Part shown: positions 36,735 through 47,920 of the stretch, in pieces
Layout: every line of letters starts with the position of its first letter
Numbering within the stretch: the stretch's first letter is position 1
NCBI RefSeq assembly: GCF_003130705.1
Contig: NZ_CP021355.1
Location: forward strand, 186,001-250,000
Origin: Rhodococcus oxybenzonivorans
GTDB taxonomy: Bacteria > Actinomycetota > Actinomycetes > Mycobacteriales > Mycobacteriaceae
DNA: 64,000 nt
Direction of reading: 5' to 3'
Program-made: the position numbers and the translations under genes
The notes under the pieces: model-generated
Database searches by the model: none
The model's input: the letters and a program-made list of their open reading frames with translations, nothing else
What the model was told of the DNA's origin: nothing

Positions 36735-38228
36735 ATGAATCCTCTCCTCCTTATCCGGACGGCCGGTAGTCCTACCGAGTCCGATCCATGCGGGAATGCC
36801 GGTAAAGCACATGAAACACATCGATTACACAGGGATGCAGGGTAATTGGTTCCCTTCGGCAGTCGCGCCGCGGATCGGCGTCCAATCAAAATGGCCCTCG
36901 TCGCGCATACCGGTCCTCCGCCGTCGATCAAGTCCTCCGCGGACAGCACATTGGTTCCAGACCAGGCGGCCCACGCCGTTCAAGAAATGCGTTCTCCGTC
37001 AATCCATGACCGGAAGGGGCGTTGGTGCGCCGGCGCGGCGTTTTGTGCCGTGTCGGGGCTTGACGAAATACCGCCATGACGCTCGACCTTCTTTCATGGC
37101 TACGCCTCAATGGGGGCTGGCTCCTGTTTGGCAAGACGTTAGATGCATCACACGTCGGTGACTGTCCACCCGGCGCAGAGACTGTCCAGATTGCGCAGAG
37201 ACTTCGGAATCGCGCGGATTGCGTTACACGTTCGTAGTAGGGGTTTGCGACCGCGGTTGCCCGTCTCGCCCTCGATAGTCGGCGGCGGCAATCGGCCGAG
37301 GTGTCGAAACCCAGCGATAGGCCACATCGGCGACCGCATCGTGGAAATGGTGCAGTCTTGCTGCACTATCGAGCTACCAGCGTCCCCTGCAATTCGGTCG
37401 AGCTGAACGTCCAGTAGTGGTGGCAGACCCGGCCTTCGTTTGCCGTTGGGCGACCCGCGTTGTCGCCGCTGTATACGCTCCGTCATCTGCCGGTGCGGCG
37501 GTCTTCGTATGAAATCCTACTGAGGCCGAAAGCAGTTGTCCCCGAACCGGTCGACGCCCTGCGAGTCCTCCCCCAGCCGACCGCGGCAGGATCAGATCAA
37601 CAGCCGATTGCTCTGCGGCGGTCGCTGTGCGCACCTCTGCGGCCACTGCACCGCCAAGTCAGTTCGATCATTCCTGGTCCCAGTACGACGAGCCGTCCTG
37701 TGGACCGTCGTCGTCGAACAGAGGCCACCCACCGAAAGCGGCGCCGCTCAGAGTGAGAATTGCGGTGAAGAACTTCTCCAAGAAGAACATGAAATCTGCT
37801 TTCTGTCTTGATTGAGACCATCTGTGTGACTACTACCGTGAGGCGCCACCGCACGCGCGCCACCGCAATGCTTCATCGGATTTGGCAGCGAGAATTCCAG
37901 TGCGCCGTCCCGGTTGCAGATAGCGGGCCGTGGACTGGTGGGCTTCGGATCGGTGAACAATCGCGTTCATAATCAACGAGGCATGGTGTACTTTAGGCGG
38001 TTTCGAGTTCCGCTGTCGACGACTCCGGCGTGGAGTGTTGTTCGGCGACGCGTTCCTTGGCGGCGATGACCCCCGGCGCCCCGATCCACGGCGACCTGTT
38101 CCGCGTGGTGTGGCCACAAAACCCTCTTGAGGACTGAGGAGGTGACGACAGCATCATCCGCCGTTTCCCAAGAAGCACCATCCGGCCGCCGAACCTTCTG
38201 ACGCGGGTCACCTCGTCTTGGTGTCGTG
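36735..38228. other. 1.5-kb stretch with no supported gene
   Basis: Contains only short frames without recognisable domains. A frame at 37993-38211 on the minus strand (SPWIGAPGVIAAKERVAEQH) is the best candidate for a small real gene but matches nothing I know. It probably contains the promoter of the 36734 gene and decayed DNA. Confidence 0.4.
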
Positions 38229-38754
38229 TCAGTTGCCGATGACCGGCAGGATCAGCGCGATCCGCAGCTTCTGGTCGGTCGTCTGTCCGACGGCGAGTGA
38301 TTGGTCCAGTAAGGGGGCCAGTGCTTGGACTTTCGCGTCCGCGTCCGCGAGGGTGTGCACGATCTGCTCCGCTGGAACGGCGGCGGCGTTGGCCCGATCG
38401 GTTGCAGACGCACCGGCGTCGATGATGCCGCCGAGTGGGGCGTCCGCGGACTTCAGGGCGTCACCGAGAGCCTGGAGTTGGATGCCGAGATCCCCGAGGG
38501 TGTGGTCCGCGCGGGTGAGGGAGTCGAGCACTCCGATGACTTCCGGGAGGCCCTGGTTGATTGCGGCGTTGGCGGGGGGCCGATTCCTTCGCCCCGGACA
38601 GTGCGTCGTTGGTGGTCTTGTCCACGGTTTTCGCCTGATTGACACCGTCTTTGAAGATGTCGTTGGTGATGCTCAAGTCTCGTGTGACGATCAGGATGCC
38701 GCATAAGAGTGCGATGGTGAATGCCAGGGAAATCGCCCAGGAGAGCCGAAACAT
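38229..38754 (-). CDS. Membrane-anchored coiled-coil protein 3 (one frame break)
   Basis: It starts MFRLSWAISLAFTIALLCGI, an N-terminal membrane anchor. A helical region rich in A, D, T and L follows (IFKDGVNQAKTVDKTTNDAL, then ADHTLGDLGIQLQALGDALK), ending LRIALILPVIGN. The frame breaks in GGCCCCCCG near 38582; removing one C gives 174 residues. It resembles the two neighbouring upstream proteins in layout (anchor plus long helix with D-x-A/T repeats). This suggests a duplicated family that faces the periplasm or cell wall, of unknown function. Confidence 0.7.
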
Positions 38755-38786
38755 GGTGTGTGTTCTGCCTTTCACTCGTTCCGTGG

Positions 38787-39458
38787 TCAGTGCCCGACCC
38801 GTCCGAGTGTTATGGGTTGGGGGTGGTCGCGACGCCGAGAGGGGGGGAGGTTCAGGGAGTTGACCGGGGGACCGACCACCGCGAGCAGTGGCCCGAGTTC
38901 CTGGATGTGCCGGGCTTCTTCCTCGATGTTTGCCAGGGTCGTGGCGATGGTGGTGGCCTTGGGGCCGAGCGTTCCCAGGGTGCCTTCGATCGTGGTCAGT
39001 CCCTGGTTGATGGCCTCGAGTTGCGTGGTGACCGAGCCGACCGCGGTCGACAGTCCCGCCACCGTCGGGCTCGCTTGGTTGGCGCGGTCGGTCACGTTCG
39101 CGACCAGGCCCGGCAGGGGCCCCGCGATCGTGCTGACGTCGCCGGTGGAGGCATTGAGTGTCTTGGCTTGTCCCGTCAACTCTCCGGCCTTGGTGGTCAG
39201 GCCTTCCAGGTCGTTGGCCAGCGGGTCCAGCGCCTGGATGTCTCCGGCGAGCTGGGCGTGTTTGGGGACGAGGATCCCGGTGAGGGTGTCGAACTGGCCG
39301 GCGGAATCGATGACCTCGAGACTCAGCTGCGACGGTCGTCCCAGCGGGTCGACGACGTCGTCGAGTCCGGGAAGAAACCCGTTGACGGCGCAGAGTAGCA
39401 CCGCGGGCGCGAGCCCCAGCCCGAGCACGACCCCGAGCCATGCCTTCTTGGTGATCAT
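38787..39458 (-). CDS. Membrane-anchored coiled-coil protein 2
   Basis: 223 residues from ATG 39458, whose first base is the last base of the previous gene's stop (TGATG). MITKKAWLGVVLGLGLAPAV, LLCAVNGFLPGL is a signal anchor. The rest is helical, with repeated L-x-x-L-T/D-x-x-A units (LEGLTTKAGELTGQAKTLNA, IAGPLPGLVANVTDRANQAS). No enzyme motif is visible. It is translated with proteins 1 and 3 as one operon. Confidence 0.75.
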   Translation of the reverse strand: MITKKAWLGVVLGLGLAPAVLLCAVNGFLPGLDDVVDPLGRPSQLSLEVIDSAGQFDTLTGILVPKHAQLAGDIQALDPLANDLEGLTTKAGELTGQAKTLNASTGDVSTIAGPLPGLVANVTDRANQASPTVAGLSTAVGSVTTQLEAINQGLTTIEGTLGTLGPKATTIATTLANIEEEARHIQELGPLLAVVGPPVNSLNLPPSRRRDHPQPITLGRVGH

Positions 39459-39649
39459 CAGTTCCCTCCCGGTGCCGGAATGAAAGCTCCCTGTTCGGGA
39501 ATCAGCGCGAGTTTGTTCGTCGTCCGCGTCAGCTCCGCGTTGAGCGCGTTCACCAGATCGATCGCCGTGGTGAGCTCGTTGTTCACGCCGGTGACGGTGG
39601 TGTTCGCGTCCGCCGAAATTTGATGCAGCGACGCCGCCGAACCCTGCAA
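39458..39649 (-). pseudogene. Membrane-anchored coiled-coil protein 1, C-terminal piece
   Basis: The last ~60 codons (ASLHQISADANTTVTGVNNE, LTTAIDLVNALNAELTRTTN, KLALIPEQGAFIPAPGGN) resemble the helical repeats of the next two genes. The N-terminus has been replaced by an IS1182 transposase gene that is itself cut, so a deletion at about 39655 joined the two. Confidence 0.7.
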
Positions 39650-41087
39650 CGTGGGCGCCGCGGCGGGCGGTGGTGCACTGGGCGCGCACCGGGCAGGGCG
39701 CGCAGGTCGTGGTGTCGAACTTGATCACGATCGCCTCGGTGCCGCGCTGTCGACACGGGCTCCACGAGGAGCTGGTGTGGCCCTGCGGGCAGCGGGCGGT
39801 GCGGGTGTCGAAGTCGATGCAGAAGGCGGCCCGGTCGAACCCGGTGCCGGCCCGGGCCTGGGCGGAGACATCGGCCAGCAGCGGGCTGATAAGCGTGACC
39901 CCGTAGTCGCGGCGGGATGCGGCCACCAGCGGCATCGACGGGTAACCCGAATCCACGTAGTGCTCGCCGGGCAGCAGATCGCGGGCCTCGAGCGCCTGGT
40001 GGATCGGTGCGGTCATCGCCACGTCCGGCACGGCGGCGTGGGTGACCGCCACGTTCGTGATGATGTTGGGCACCTCGCCGTCCTCGCCACCGGGGTCCTC
40101 GCCACCGGGTGCGCAAAGCTCGGGCGGTGTGCCGCAGGTCTCGGAGTAGTGCACCTTGTAGCCACACCAGAACAGGTCCTCGCCCTTGGCGGCCCAGCGG
40201 GCGTCGAGGTCATAGGGGGAGGCCACCCGCAGTCTGCCCGGCGGGAGACCGTCCTGCTCCGCCTCCCGCCGCGTGATCACCTCCCGCCCGTTGCTGGTGA
40301 GGGTGCGGGTGTAGTTCTGCAGCAACACCACCCGCAACACCTCCACCGCGGGCAGCTCGGCCAGCCAGCCCGGTGCGTCGGGTGCGTAGACCGCGCGCAG
40401 CAGCGCGTACCCGTCGGTACCATAGGCGCCGGCCAGTTCCTCCCGCTTGGTCTTGGAGGACGGCATCCGCCAGGAATCGACGCGGCGCCCGTAGCGGGTG
40501 TTCCAGTCGCTGACGTCGGGGGCGGTGGCCAGCCAGCCCGGCGCGGCCACCGCGAGCGCCTCCAGGGCGGCCCGCACCGTCTCCCCGGCCAGCTCGGTCC
40601 GGTTCAGGTCCCGCACCGCGGAGATCACGTGGGTGGAGTCGGTGCGCTGCTTGCCACCCGCGGCCACCAGCCCCTTGTCCTGCAGCGCCGCCAGCAGCAG
40701 GTCCAGTGCCAACTCCTCCAGCCCGTGGTCGAGAAGACGGGTACGGAACTGGGAGAGCACGGTGAAGTCGAACCCCGGATCGTCCAACTCCAGCGCGAGA
40801 CAGTACTTCCAGTCGATGCGGGCGCGCACCGCCTCGGCGGCCTGCCGGTCGGTGAGGTTCTCGGCGAACTGCAACACCGTCACCATCGCCAGCTGCGCCG
40901 GCGAGATGCCAGGCTTGCCGCGCACCCCGAACGCCGCCGCGAACCGCTCGTCGGCGAACAGCTCGCCCAGCTCGTCGCGGATTCGGATCGCCAGCGCCCC
41001 CCTCGGGAACGCCGCCCGGGCCATCCTCGCCGTCAACACCGGCACACCCACGGGCCGCCGCGGCCGCATCGACACCACACACCCCAT
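39650..41087 (-). pseudogene. IS1182-family transposase, C-terminus deleted
   Basis: The N-terminal domain (GISPAQLAMVTVLQFAENLT, DRQAAEAVRARIDWKYCLAL) and the catalytic core (TDSTHVISAVRDLNRTELAG, YVDSGYPSMPLVAASRRDYG) are present. The Cys-rich segment CAPCPVRAQCTTARRG comes just before the break at about 39660. The last ~100 residues, including the catalytic Glu region, are missing. Confidence 0.88.
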
Positions 41088-41150
41088 CTTGCGGCCGGGT
41101 CGGGACCAGCGAAAGACGACCGCTGCACGATCATCCGACAGGAAGATCAA

Positions 41151-41919
41151 CAGTCACGGCACCACCGTCGGCGTGTCAACGAAAATTAGGCAACAGGGTC
41201 ACGAGAGTAGAAGGATCCTGCTGACTCATTGCACATTCCCGCACAGAATCACCATCGCACCTATCTGCGTCGCGTTATCTCGTGTGTAATCCACGAGAAC
41301 ACGGTGGATCCGGAAGTGGGAGAAGTCCACCGATGGAAGCCGACAGGGCTGCCCTTTCCGAACAACGAGCACTGGCGACGGGATGAGGAACGCAAACTGG
41401 CCGCCCCGAGGTAGTTCTCACGTTCGGAGCGCGCCCAAGCAGGCAGGGCAACGAGGAAACCATTGCCGTGCCTACGCGTCGGCATATATCCGCTTGCCGC
41501 TCATACGCGGAGACCTTCACATCTGTCGCCCCCACTGCGGTCAGCAGTTCCGGGTCGACTCCAAAGGCGTTGCACATCAACAGACGTCGCACATTCAGGG
41601 TCGGCGTGTTCAACGGACGTCGACATATGGACGGCAACCTTCGCGCACCATGCGGTATCGAGTGTCTTCCGCGCGCGCTGTCGCGGGACAATCTTGTCGA
41701 GCAACGTCCGGGGGCACAGCAGCTCATCGTTTGGACTGGTCGTGCACTACCGTGAGCACCGGTGTACCTTCCCAACCAGTGTGTTGGCGGGCTGGTATTG
41801 ATCAATATCGATTCCCGAATGATCACCTCCGGGACGGTGCGTGCTCCCAGAACCTCATCCACAGGCATCGATCATCGCTCGGTCCAGATCCACGCCGAAT
41901 CCCATACCACAGGAGAGAC
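41151..41919. other. Stretch upstream of the malic enzyme, no gene recognised
   Basis: About 770 bases. The malic-enzyme frame is open upstream to 41383, but the codons before 41920 show no similarity. It probably contains the IS1182 end and the malic-enzyme promoter. Confidence 0.4.
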
Positions 41920-43113
41920 ATGTCTATCGTTTCGGAAATGACCGCACCGCAGAAGGTCGAGCTGACCGACGAGGAGATCTTCGCCGGCCACATCGGGGGG
42001 AAGCTCTCGGTTGAGACCACGACCGCCCTCGATACGCAGCGCGCCCTGTCCATTGCCTACACGCCCGGCGTCGCGCAGGTCTCCCGCGCCATCGCCGCCG
42101 ACGAGACCCTCGCCGACCGGTACACCTGGACCAGCCGCCTGGTGGTCGTCGTCTCCGACGGCTCCGCGGTACTCGGTCTCGGGGACATCGGCCCGCGGGC
42201 CTCCCTGCCCGTGATGGAGGGCAAGTCCGCCCTGTTCAAGAACTTCGCGGGCCTGAACTCGATCCCGCTGGTCCTCGACACGAAGGACCCCGACGAGATC
42301 GTCGAGACCCTGATCCGGCTGCGCCCGAGCTTCGGTGCGGTCAACTTGGAGGACATCTCCGCACCGCGCTGCTTCGAGATCGAACAGCGCGTCATCGAGG
42401 CCCTGGACTGCCCGGTCATGCACGACGACCAGCACGGCACCGCCATCGTCGTGCTCGCCGCCCTCAAGGGTGCGGTCACGGTCCAGGACCGCGACCTCCA
42501 CCAGCTGCGGGTGGTCATCTCCGGTGCCGGCGCCGCCGGTGTGGCCTGCGCGAACATCCTGCTCGCCGCGGGGATCGCCGACGTGACGGTCCTCGACTCC
42601 AAGGGCATCGTCTCCGCCGACCGCCAGGACCTGAACGCGGTCAAGGTCGACCTGGCCGCGCGCACCAACCCGGCCGGCCGCCGCGGCGGCATCGTCGAAG
42701 CCCTCGACGGGGCGGATGTGTTCCTCGGGGTGTCCGCGGGCACCGTGCCGGAGGAGCTGATCGCGACGATGGCCAAGGATTCGATCGTGTTCGCGTTGTC
42801 GAACCCGGACCCGGAGATCCACCCGGACATCGCCCGTAAGCATGCGGCGATCGTGGCCACCGGACGCTCGGATTTCCCGAACCAGATCAACAATGTGCTT
42901 GCCTTCCCCGGGGTGTTCCGTGGTGCCCTGGATGCCGGTGCCCGCCGGATCACCGAAGGTATGAAGCTTGCCGCCGCCGAGGCAATCCTCTCGGTCGTCG
43001 GTGACGAGTTGGCTGTGGACAAGATCGTTCCCAGCCCGCTCGATCCTCGCGTCGCTCCCGCTGTCGCGGAGGCAGTCGCCGCCGCTGCCCGCGCAGAAGG
43101 CGTCACCGACTAG
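41920..43113 (+). CDS. NAD(P)-dependent malic enzyme
   Basis: This 397-residue short-form bacterial malic enzyme has GVAQVSRAIAADE and the N-terminal YTPGVA motif, metal ligands in NLEDISAPRCFEIE and VMHDDQHGTAIVVLAALKGA, and the NAD-binding motif SGAGAAGVACANILLAAG. ALSNPDPEI and SDFPNQINNVLAFPGVFRGA follow. It converts malate to pyruvate and CO2, feeding pyruvate or NAD(P)H. ATG 41920 follows AGGAGAG. It is single and intact, between two decayed regions. Confidence 0.95.
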   Translation: MSIVSEMTAPQKVELTDEEIFAGHIGGKLSVETTTALDTQRALSIAYTPGVAQVSRAIAADETLADRYTWTSRLVVVVSDGSAVLGLGDIGPRASLPVMEGKSALFKNFAGLNSIPLVLDTKDPDEIVETLIRLRPSFGAVNLEDISAPRCFEIEQRVIEALDCPVMHDDQHGTAIVVLAALKGAVTVQDRDLHQLRVVISGAGAAGVACANILLAAGIADVTVLDSKGIVSADRQDLNAVKVDLAARTNPAGRRGGIVEALDGADVFLGVSAGTVPEELIATMAKDSIVFALSNPDPEIHPDIARKHAAIVATGRSDFPNQINNVLAFPGVFRGALDAGARRITEGMKLAAAEAILSVVGDELAVDKIVPSPLDPRVAPAVAEAVAAAARAEGVTD

Positions 43114-43528
43114 CGAAACAGATGTCAGGAGAGGGGCGTACACCGCCGCGAGGTTCTCGGCGATCTTGTCGACGCCCCCTGCGTCGACCGCTGTCGCGAA
43201 ACCGATCTGCAGAGGCAGGGTGCGCAGGACAGCGGGGGCCAGGGATATTGCAGGTCGTCGGCGTCGAGGATGCCGCCGAGCCCGGCCAGCGGGCCGCCTG
43301 CAACGCGATGTACGGGTAATAGGCGGTCATGAGCGAAGTCGTGGCCGTCCAAATCCGGGTGGACGCGGTACTGAATAGTGTTGCGGTGCAATTGCACCAG
43401 AGCGACTCATCCGGGGTACACACCGGCGCTGGCACTCCCCGACACGTCGCCGGTACCCTGACATCACAAACCCGGGGACATGTCATCACACCAGGTCACA
43501 ACACCATTACACCCCTCACGCAGCACAC
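43114..43528 (-). other. Possible PucR/CdaR-type remnant after the malic enzyme
   Basis: The minus strand near 43370-43400 reads VQLHRNTIQYRVHPDL, which resembles the HTH_30 end of PucR/CdaR regulators (xxHxNTxxYRVxR). Nearby, in another frame, is LQIGFATAVDAGGVDKIAEN, which I do not recognise. Nothing continuous can be assembled. Confidence 0.35.
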
Positions 43529-43558
43529 GGCCCGCACCCCGGAAGTAGGGTGCGGGCC
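43529..43558. terminator. Hairpin between converging genes
   Basis: An 11-base perfect stem, GGCCCGCACCC / GGGTGCGGGCC, with an 8-base loop. It lies between the malic enzyme (plus) and a minus-strand gene that ends at 43597, so it could end either transcript. No T-run. Confidence 0.6.
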
Positions 43559-43596
43559 GCCGTCAGACCAAGCAGATTCAGAGCTTCGCCGGCGGT

Positions 43597-44190
43597 TCAG
43601 TCGGGGGTGAAGAACACAGTTCCATTCCGATCATGAACCACGCGACCATTGCAGCCATCGGCAGGAGCGGGCCCACCAAAGGGTAGAGCGAACTGGCGTG
43701 CGGGCCGCCATGGAACCGTCATCAGCCCGCACGCCACCACCACAACGGCTGGTCCCGCCCAGCTCACCCAATACTCGACCGGCGGTGGATCAGGCCCGAA
43801 CGAGCTGAACGAGCCGTGCGGATACACCCGCGGCTGCAGGACATTGCCGTAGTGCTGCCACAGCATCACCGTCGGCAGATAGCAGAAGAACCCCAGCAGC
43901 AGGCCCGCGCACACCCCCAGCGAAATCCGCCAACCTCTCCCCGTCCCCGCCGGTGGTCTCAGCGCATCGGCGCGGGGACCTGCACCGACAGGAACGCCCG
44001 CCGCAACCAGGTCATCCGCGGTGAACCGGTCCGCCTCCCCCGCCCGGTCCTTGGTGCTGAACCAGGAGTCGAAGTACGCCCCGACATAGGCGTCGTCGCC
44101 CAAGTACGGGCGGCCGTAATACTTCGTCAGCGCCTCGACCGCCACAGCGTCCGAGTCCGTCGCGAGGGTGGTCGGCAACCGCAATGTCAT
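43597..44190 (-). CDS. Hypothetical protein, probably a hybrid of two genes
   Basis: 197 residues from ATG 44190. The first ~70 residues (LTKYYGRPYLGDDAYVGAYF, DSWFSTKDRAGEADRFTADD) look like the start of a soluble actinobacterial protein of the DUF6308 kind, where a Y-x-G..Y-x-G..F motif is followed by DDLVAV. After GAGPRADALRPPAG the sequence becomes a two-helix membrane protein (ISLGVCAGLLLGFFCYLPTV, WVSWAGPAVVVVACGLMTVP). The sudden change suggests a fusion by deletion or a frame break. Function unknown. Confidence 0.5.
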   Translation of the reverse strand: MTLRLPTTLATDSDAVAVEALTKYYGRPYLGDDAYVGAYFDSWFSTKDRAGEADRFTADDLVAAGVPVGAGPRADALRPPAGTGRGWRISLGVCAGLLLGFFCYLPTVMLWQHYGNVLQPRVYPHGSFSSFGPDPPPVEYWVSWAGPAVVVVACGLMTVPWRPARQFALPFGGPAPADGCNGRVVHDRNGTVFFTPD

Positions 44191-44336
44191 ACCCCGCACC
44201 CTCTCACCCCTCAGGCGCCGGCGACCGGGAACCGGGAACCGAGGGCGTCGCTACGCGCCGAGCCCGGAAACCAGTGTCGGTGTCGGCCGCGGCGCGGCCA
44301 AGGCGAGTTCCTCATCCACTAGCGCGACAGAGGATT

Positions 44337-47300
44337 TCATCGTGAGCGATCATCTGGTTCACTTACTCCGCAACTGGCAGGCAGAAGCGCCTCAAGCTCA
44401 GGGGTTCCGTAGGTGAGCAGCGTGACACCCTCACTGCTATGTTCGCTGACGTCTCGGTCGAAAGTGACTAGGAACTCGGCGTTCTCTTGCCTGACTCGTA
44501 AGTAGTCGGCCGCCGCGGTCGTTCCCGAGCTTGTGCCGAACGAAATCGACGCCACCGGCACCGGTGGCGTAACTCGGTACACCCCATCCGTACCATCGAC
44601 AAGACTCAGGTGGGGCCTGGTCAGCGGGTTGGTGGTGAGCACCCTCTCCAAATCGTCGAGATCGGTCTCGCCGCACAGCTCGGGCGGCTGTTCGATGTGC
44701 CCGATGATTTCTGGCGAGTCGCCGAGGTCGGCGGACTTGACGATGTTGTTGTTGAGGCTCTCAACCTCCTCCTTGAGCGCGTCGACCTGCTGCTCGATCG
44801 CCTCGTCGCTAGATGTCTAGGACCGGCAGAGCCGGTATTTTGAGTCAAGTTCGTTGTTCTCGGGTCGGCTTCGAACGCGTAGCGTGGAACGTGCTCGCTC
44901 CACAGCGCAAAGACAGCGCACCTGACCTGCCGAAACTCATTTCGCGCCATGGTCAACATACATAGGCGTAGCGGGTGGTGGCGATCGGCCATTCTGACCG
45001 CGAGTCCCTGCGTAAGCCTGCGCCGAAACCAGAGTCGACCACGGCATGCCTTGTCGGGCTGGGGCGCAGCCCCGGTAGCATCTCCGAGTGCGAGTTGCTC
45101 GATCGCCTTCTCGATGTTGGCGAGCACGGGGGCTGCGTCGCCCACGATGTCGGTGAAGTCCCCGTAGTCCTCGGCGATTCCCTCGTAGACGCGCTGCTCG
45201 ACGGTGTCGGCGTAGAAGTAGTTCGTGACGGTGATGTCCTTGTAAGACGCACCAATACGGTCGACGCGGCCGATGCGCTGCTCGACCCGCATGAGGTTCC
45301 AGGGCATGTCGTAGTTGATGAGCCGGCCGGAGGTTTGCAGATTGAGGCCCTCGCTCATGGAGTCGGTGCCGATAAGCACGGTCAACTCACCACCGCGGAA
45401 CTGGTCCTTGATCACGGCCTTGCTGACTTCGGACCAGGTCTTGTTGGTGTCGTTGTAGATCTGTCCACCGCGGCCGGAGTAGCAGCCGATCTTGGTAATC
45501 CCGGCCATGATCAGCCGTTCGCGGACGTAGTCCATCGTGTCGGTGTACTGGGTGAACACGACCAGGCTGTCGTAGGTCAGGAGTGCTTGGTTGACGTCGG
45601 TGACCAGGCGTGTCGCTTTGGTGTCCTCGCCAGTGATCTTGTTCAGGTCGTTGAGGAACAGCCGCAGTTCGTGGATCTCGCCCTGGAGGCGGGTGGCGGA
45701 CCCTTCGAGAGTTTCCGGTTCGAAGAGGAGTCTTCGACATCGATATTGTCGTCGTCCGAGAGGAGGTCGACCAAACTTTTGCCTTGTTCGAGGACGTCCA
45801 GACGGCGTGTGAGGGACTTTTTGATCGCCTCGAACGACGAGGTGAGGCGACGACGGTAGATGGTCATGATGAATCCGAGCGCCTGACTGGACTGGTCCTT
45901 CTTGTACGAGTTGTAGTGGCGCCGGATGTATTCCTCGATTCGGTCGTATAGCTTTCGCTCACCTGGTGCGAGCTGGATGAAGGCGTCGTTGACGTGCCGG
46001 GTCGGGATGACGACGTCGTCGCCTATGATCCCCGCGGCCTGGTATTCCCGCAGGGTGGTTCGGGTGTTTCTGAACACCCGGTCCCGCATCGGGTTGTGGC
46101 GGCGTAGCCATTTTTCCATCCATTCGGAGGCTTCGTTTGGCATCTGCGAACGCGCTTCGGCGGACGGTGGATTCGCGTGCAGCTCGGTTACCGCCCATGC
46201 GCTGACGAGCCCCAGTGCCGCATTGACCTGATCTTCGAGGTGCTGGTCTCGCTCCGCGTTCGGGTCTGCGAAGTAGTCAGCCAGCATCTCGCACTGGAGC
46301 TTCCACGCGCGGGATCGGGGATCGTGACGGAACCGCTCGAAATACTCGAGGAAGTTGGATGCGGATAACGCCCACCTCCCGTTCAACCCGAGCAGAGATC
46401 AGATCCCACGCTTCATGTGGGTTCATCTGCATCGGGGTAGCCGACGCAAGGTAGAGCGCCTGCCACATCTCGTTGTCGCGCATCTCTAGCAGCAAGCCGA
46501 GCAGCGAGTTCGGCGTGTCGCTCGGTTTCGATCCCCGCCGCCGTGAGTGGTGCGCCTCATCAACAAGGACGACGTCCCATGGTCCCGCCGCCAGGATGTC
46601 TTTCCGACGGTCTTTGCGGCGTGCAAGGTGGCTCGAGGCGAGCACGATCGGGAATGCCGACCAGGGGTTTGTCCCGGCCGGTACAGGGACCGGTTCGTCG
46701 TTCGGGTCGAGGAATTCGCCCTTCTCGAGCCGTGGCACGTCGAGGTTCATCTTCTCGTGAAGTTCTTCCTGCCACTGTCGCATCACCGATGCCGGCACCA
46801 GCAAAAGTGCTTTGCTCGCCTTGCCGGACAGGAACAGTTCACGCAGCACGAGACCTGCTTCGACGGTCTTGCCCAGCCCCACCTCGTCGGCGAACAAGTA
46901 GCCGCGCGGGTAGGTGGCTACGACCCGGTCGATCAGGCGCGCTTGGTGTGGCAGCGGCTCGACCTGTGCGGTGCCGACCGCTGTGTACGGCGACGCCTTC
47001 GGTCGGCCGGCGAGGTCGACGAGCTGGGTCCATGCCTCCTGCGCATCCACCGGTTGTGCATCTTGCCCGTCTGGTTCGCCATCTTCCTCAGATTCCGAAT
47101 CCGGTGTCGCCTTCGGCAGCGGAGGCGCAGCCGGTGCATGCTCGATGAGGTGCTCGCGCACCGCCTGGGGCAGCGGCACGATCGCCCAGCCCTCGTCCGG
47201 CTGGTCATGCCAGTGTCGCTCGAAATCCCGGACTGCTTCCTGACCGTTCCACTCCCACACGGCTGGCATCCACGAGGGGTACACGTCGAAGGTTTCGTGG

Positions 47301-47917
47301 TTCACGGCCCACGCCCGCACAGAGGCATTGTTCGATCCGTTGAAGGCGACCCGATTGCCGTATCGGTCCGTGAACACACCGTATTTGGTGTGGAAATACC
47401 GGCCCGACTCCTGGTAGGACAGTAGCTTCCCACCGAGGCGCGGAACCCCGACCCGTATCTCGAGCCGGTCGTGGGCGACCATCCAGGCGAGTACGCTCAG
47501 GTGCTCGTTCGCGACGATTTTCGTTCCTTCGAGGGCGGGGTCCGCCAATAGTCGCGCGGCTACGACCTCGCTCAACGGCTGCCCGGACAGCACTGCCTGG
47601 ACATCGGTTCCGTTCAGCTGAGCGCCCACGATGAGGCGCATTCGGCCACCGTTGGCCAGAAACTGGGCGGTCCCCTGTGCCGCGAAGGCGAGCTCAGCCG
47701 CTGACCAGTACCCGACCGCGCGATCGTAGGCGATCGCGCGCGAGAGCATCGGGATGTAAAACGTGCTCAGCGGGTGGTCGTTCGGGCTGTAGCGGCCCTG
47801 CACCCCGATTCCGACGAACGAGTCGTCGGTATCGGGGAGACCGATCAGCTCCCCCTGGTGAGCCTTTCCAGCAACGGGCAGGCCCATCAACAGTGACTCT
47901 TGCGGATCCGGCTTCAT
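44337..47917 (-). pseudogene. PLD-nuclease/SNF2 helicase, defence-type, broken
   Basis: From ATG 47917, a phospholipase D-like domain (residues about 50-200, with HTKYGVFTDRYGNRVAFNGS as the HxK..N motif) is followed by an SF2 helicase. Walker A/I is FADEVGLGKTVEAGLVL, motif II VDEAHHSRR, motif III ASATPMQMN, motif V/VI TDSMSEGLNLQTSGRLINYD and VEQRIGRVDRIG. PLD-SNF2 helicases of this plan occur in ARMADA/DISARM-related anti-phage loci. Damage includes frame breaks near 46375 and 45715 and the 258-bp repeat at 44818-45075 after EKAIEQLALGDA. The C-terminal region continues beyond it (SSDEAIEQQVDALKEEVES) in other frames to 44337. Confidence 0.85.
44818..45075 (-). repeat. 258-bp mobile-like repeat, copy B, inside the helicase gene
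   Basis: This is the reverse complement of 23573-23830 with scattered substitutions. The ends are the same two small hairpins (CGGGGCTGCGCCCCAGCCC at one end, ACCGGCTCTGCCGGT at the other). Removing it rejoins the helicase reading ALGDA-TSSDEAIEQQ, so the exact insertion is visible, with at most a 1-base target duplication. Confidence 0.85.
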
Positions 47918-47920
47918 CGG

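Noticed and set aside
39651..41189. Plus-strand open frame of 512 codons
   Set aside because: Antisense to the IS1182 transposase, which carries clear family motifs; the composition is that of a shadow.
41275..41868. Minus-strand open frame of 197 codons before the malic enzyme
   Set aside because: No recognisable domain, poor composition and no ribosome site; left as unassigned DNA.
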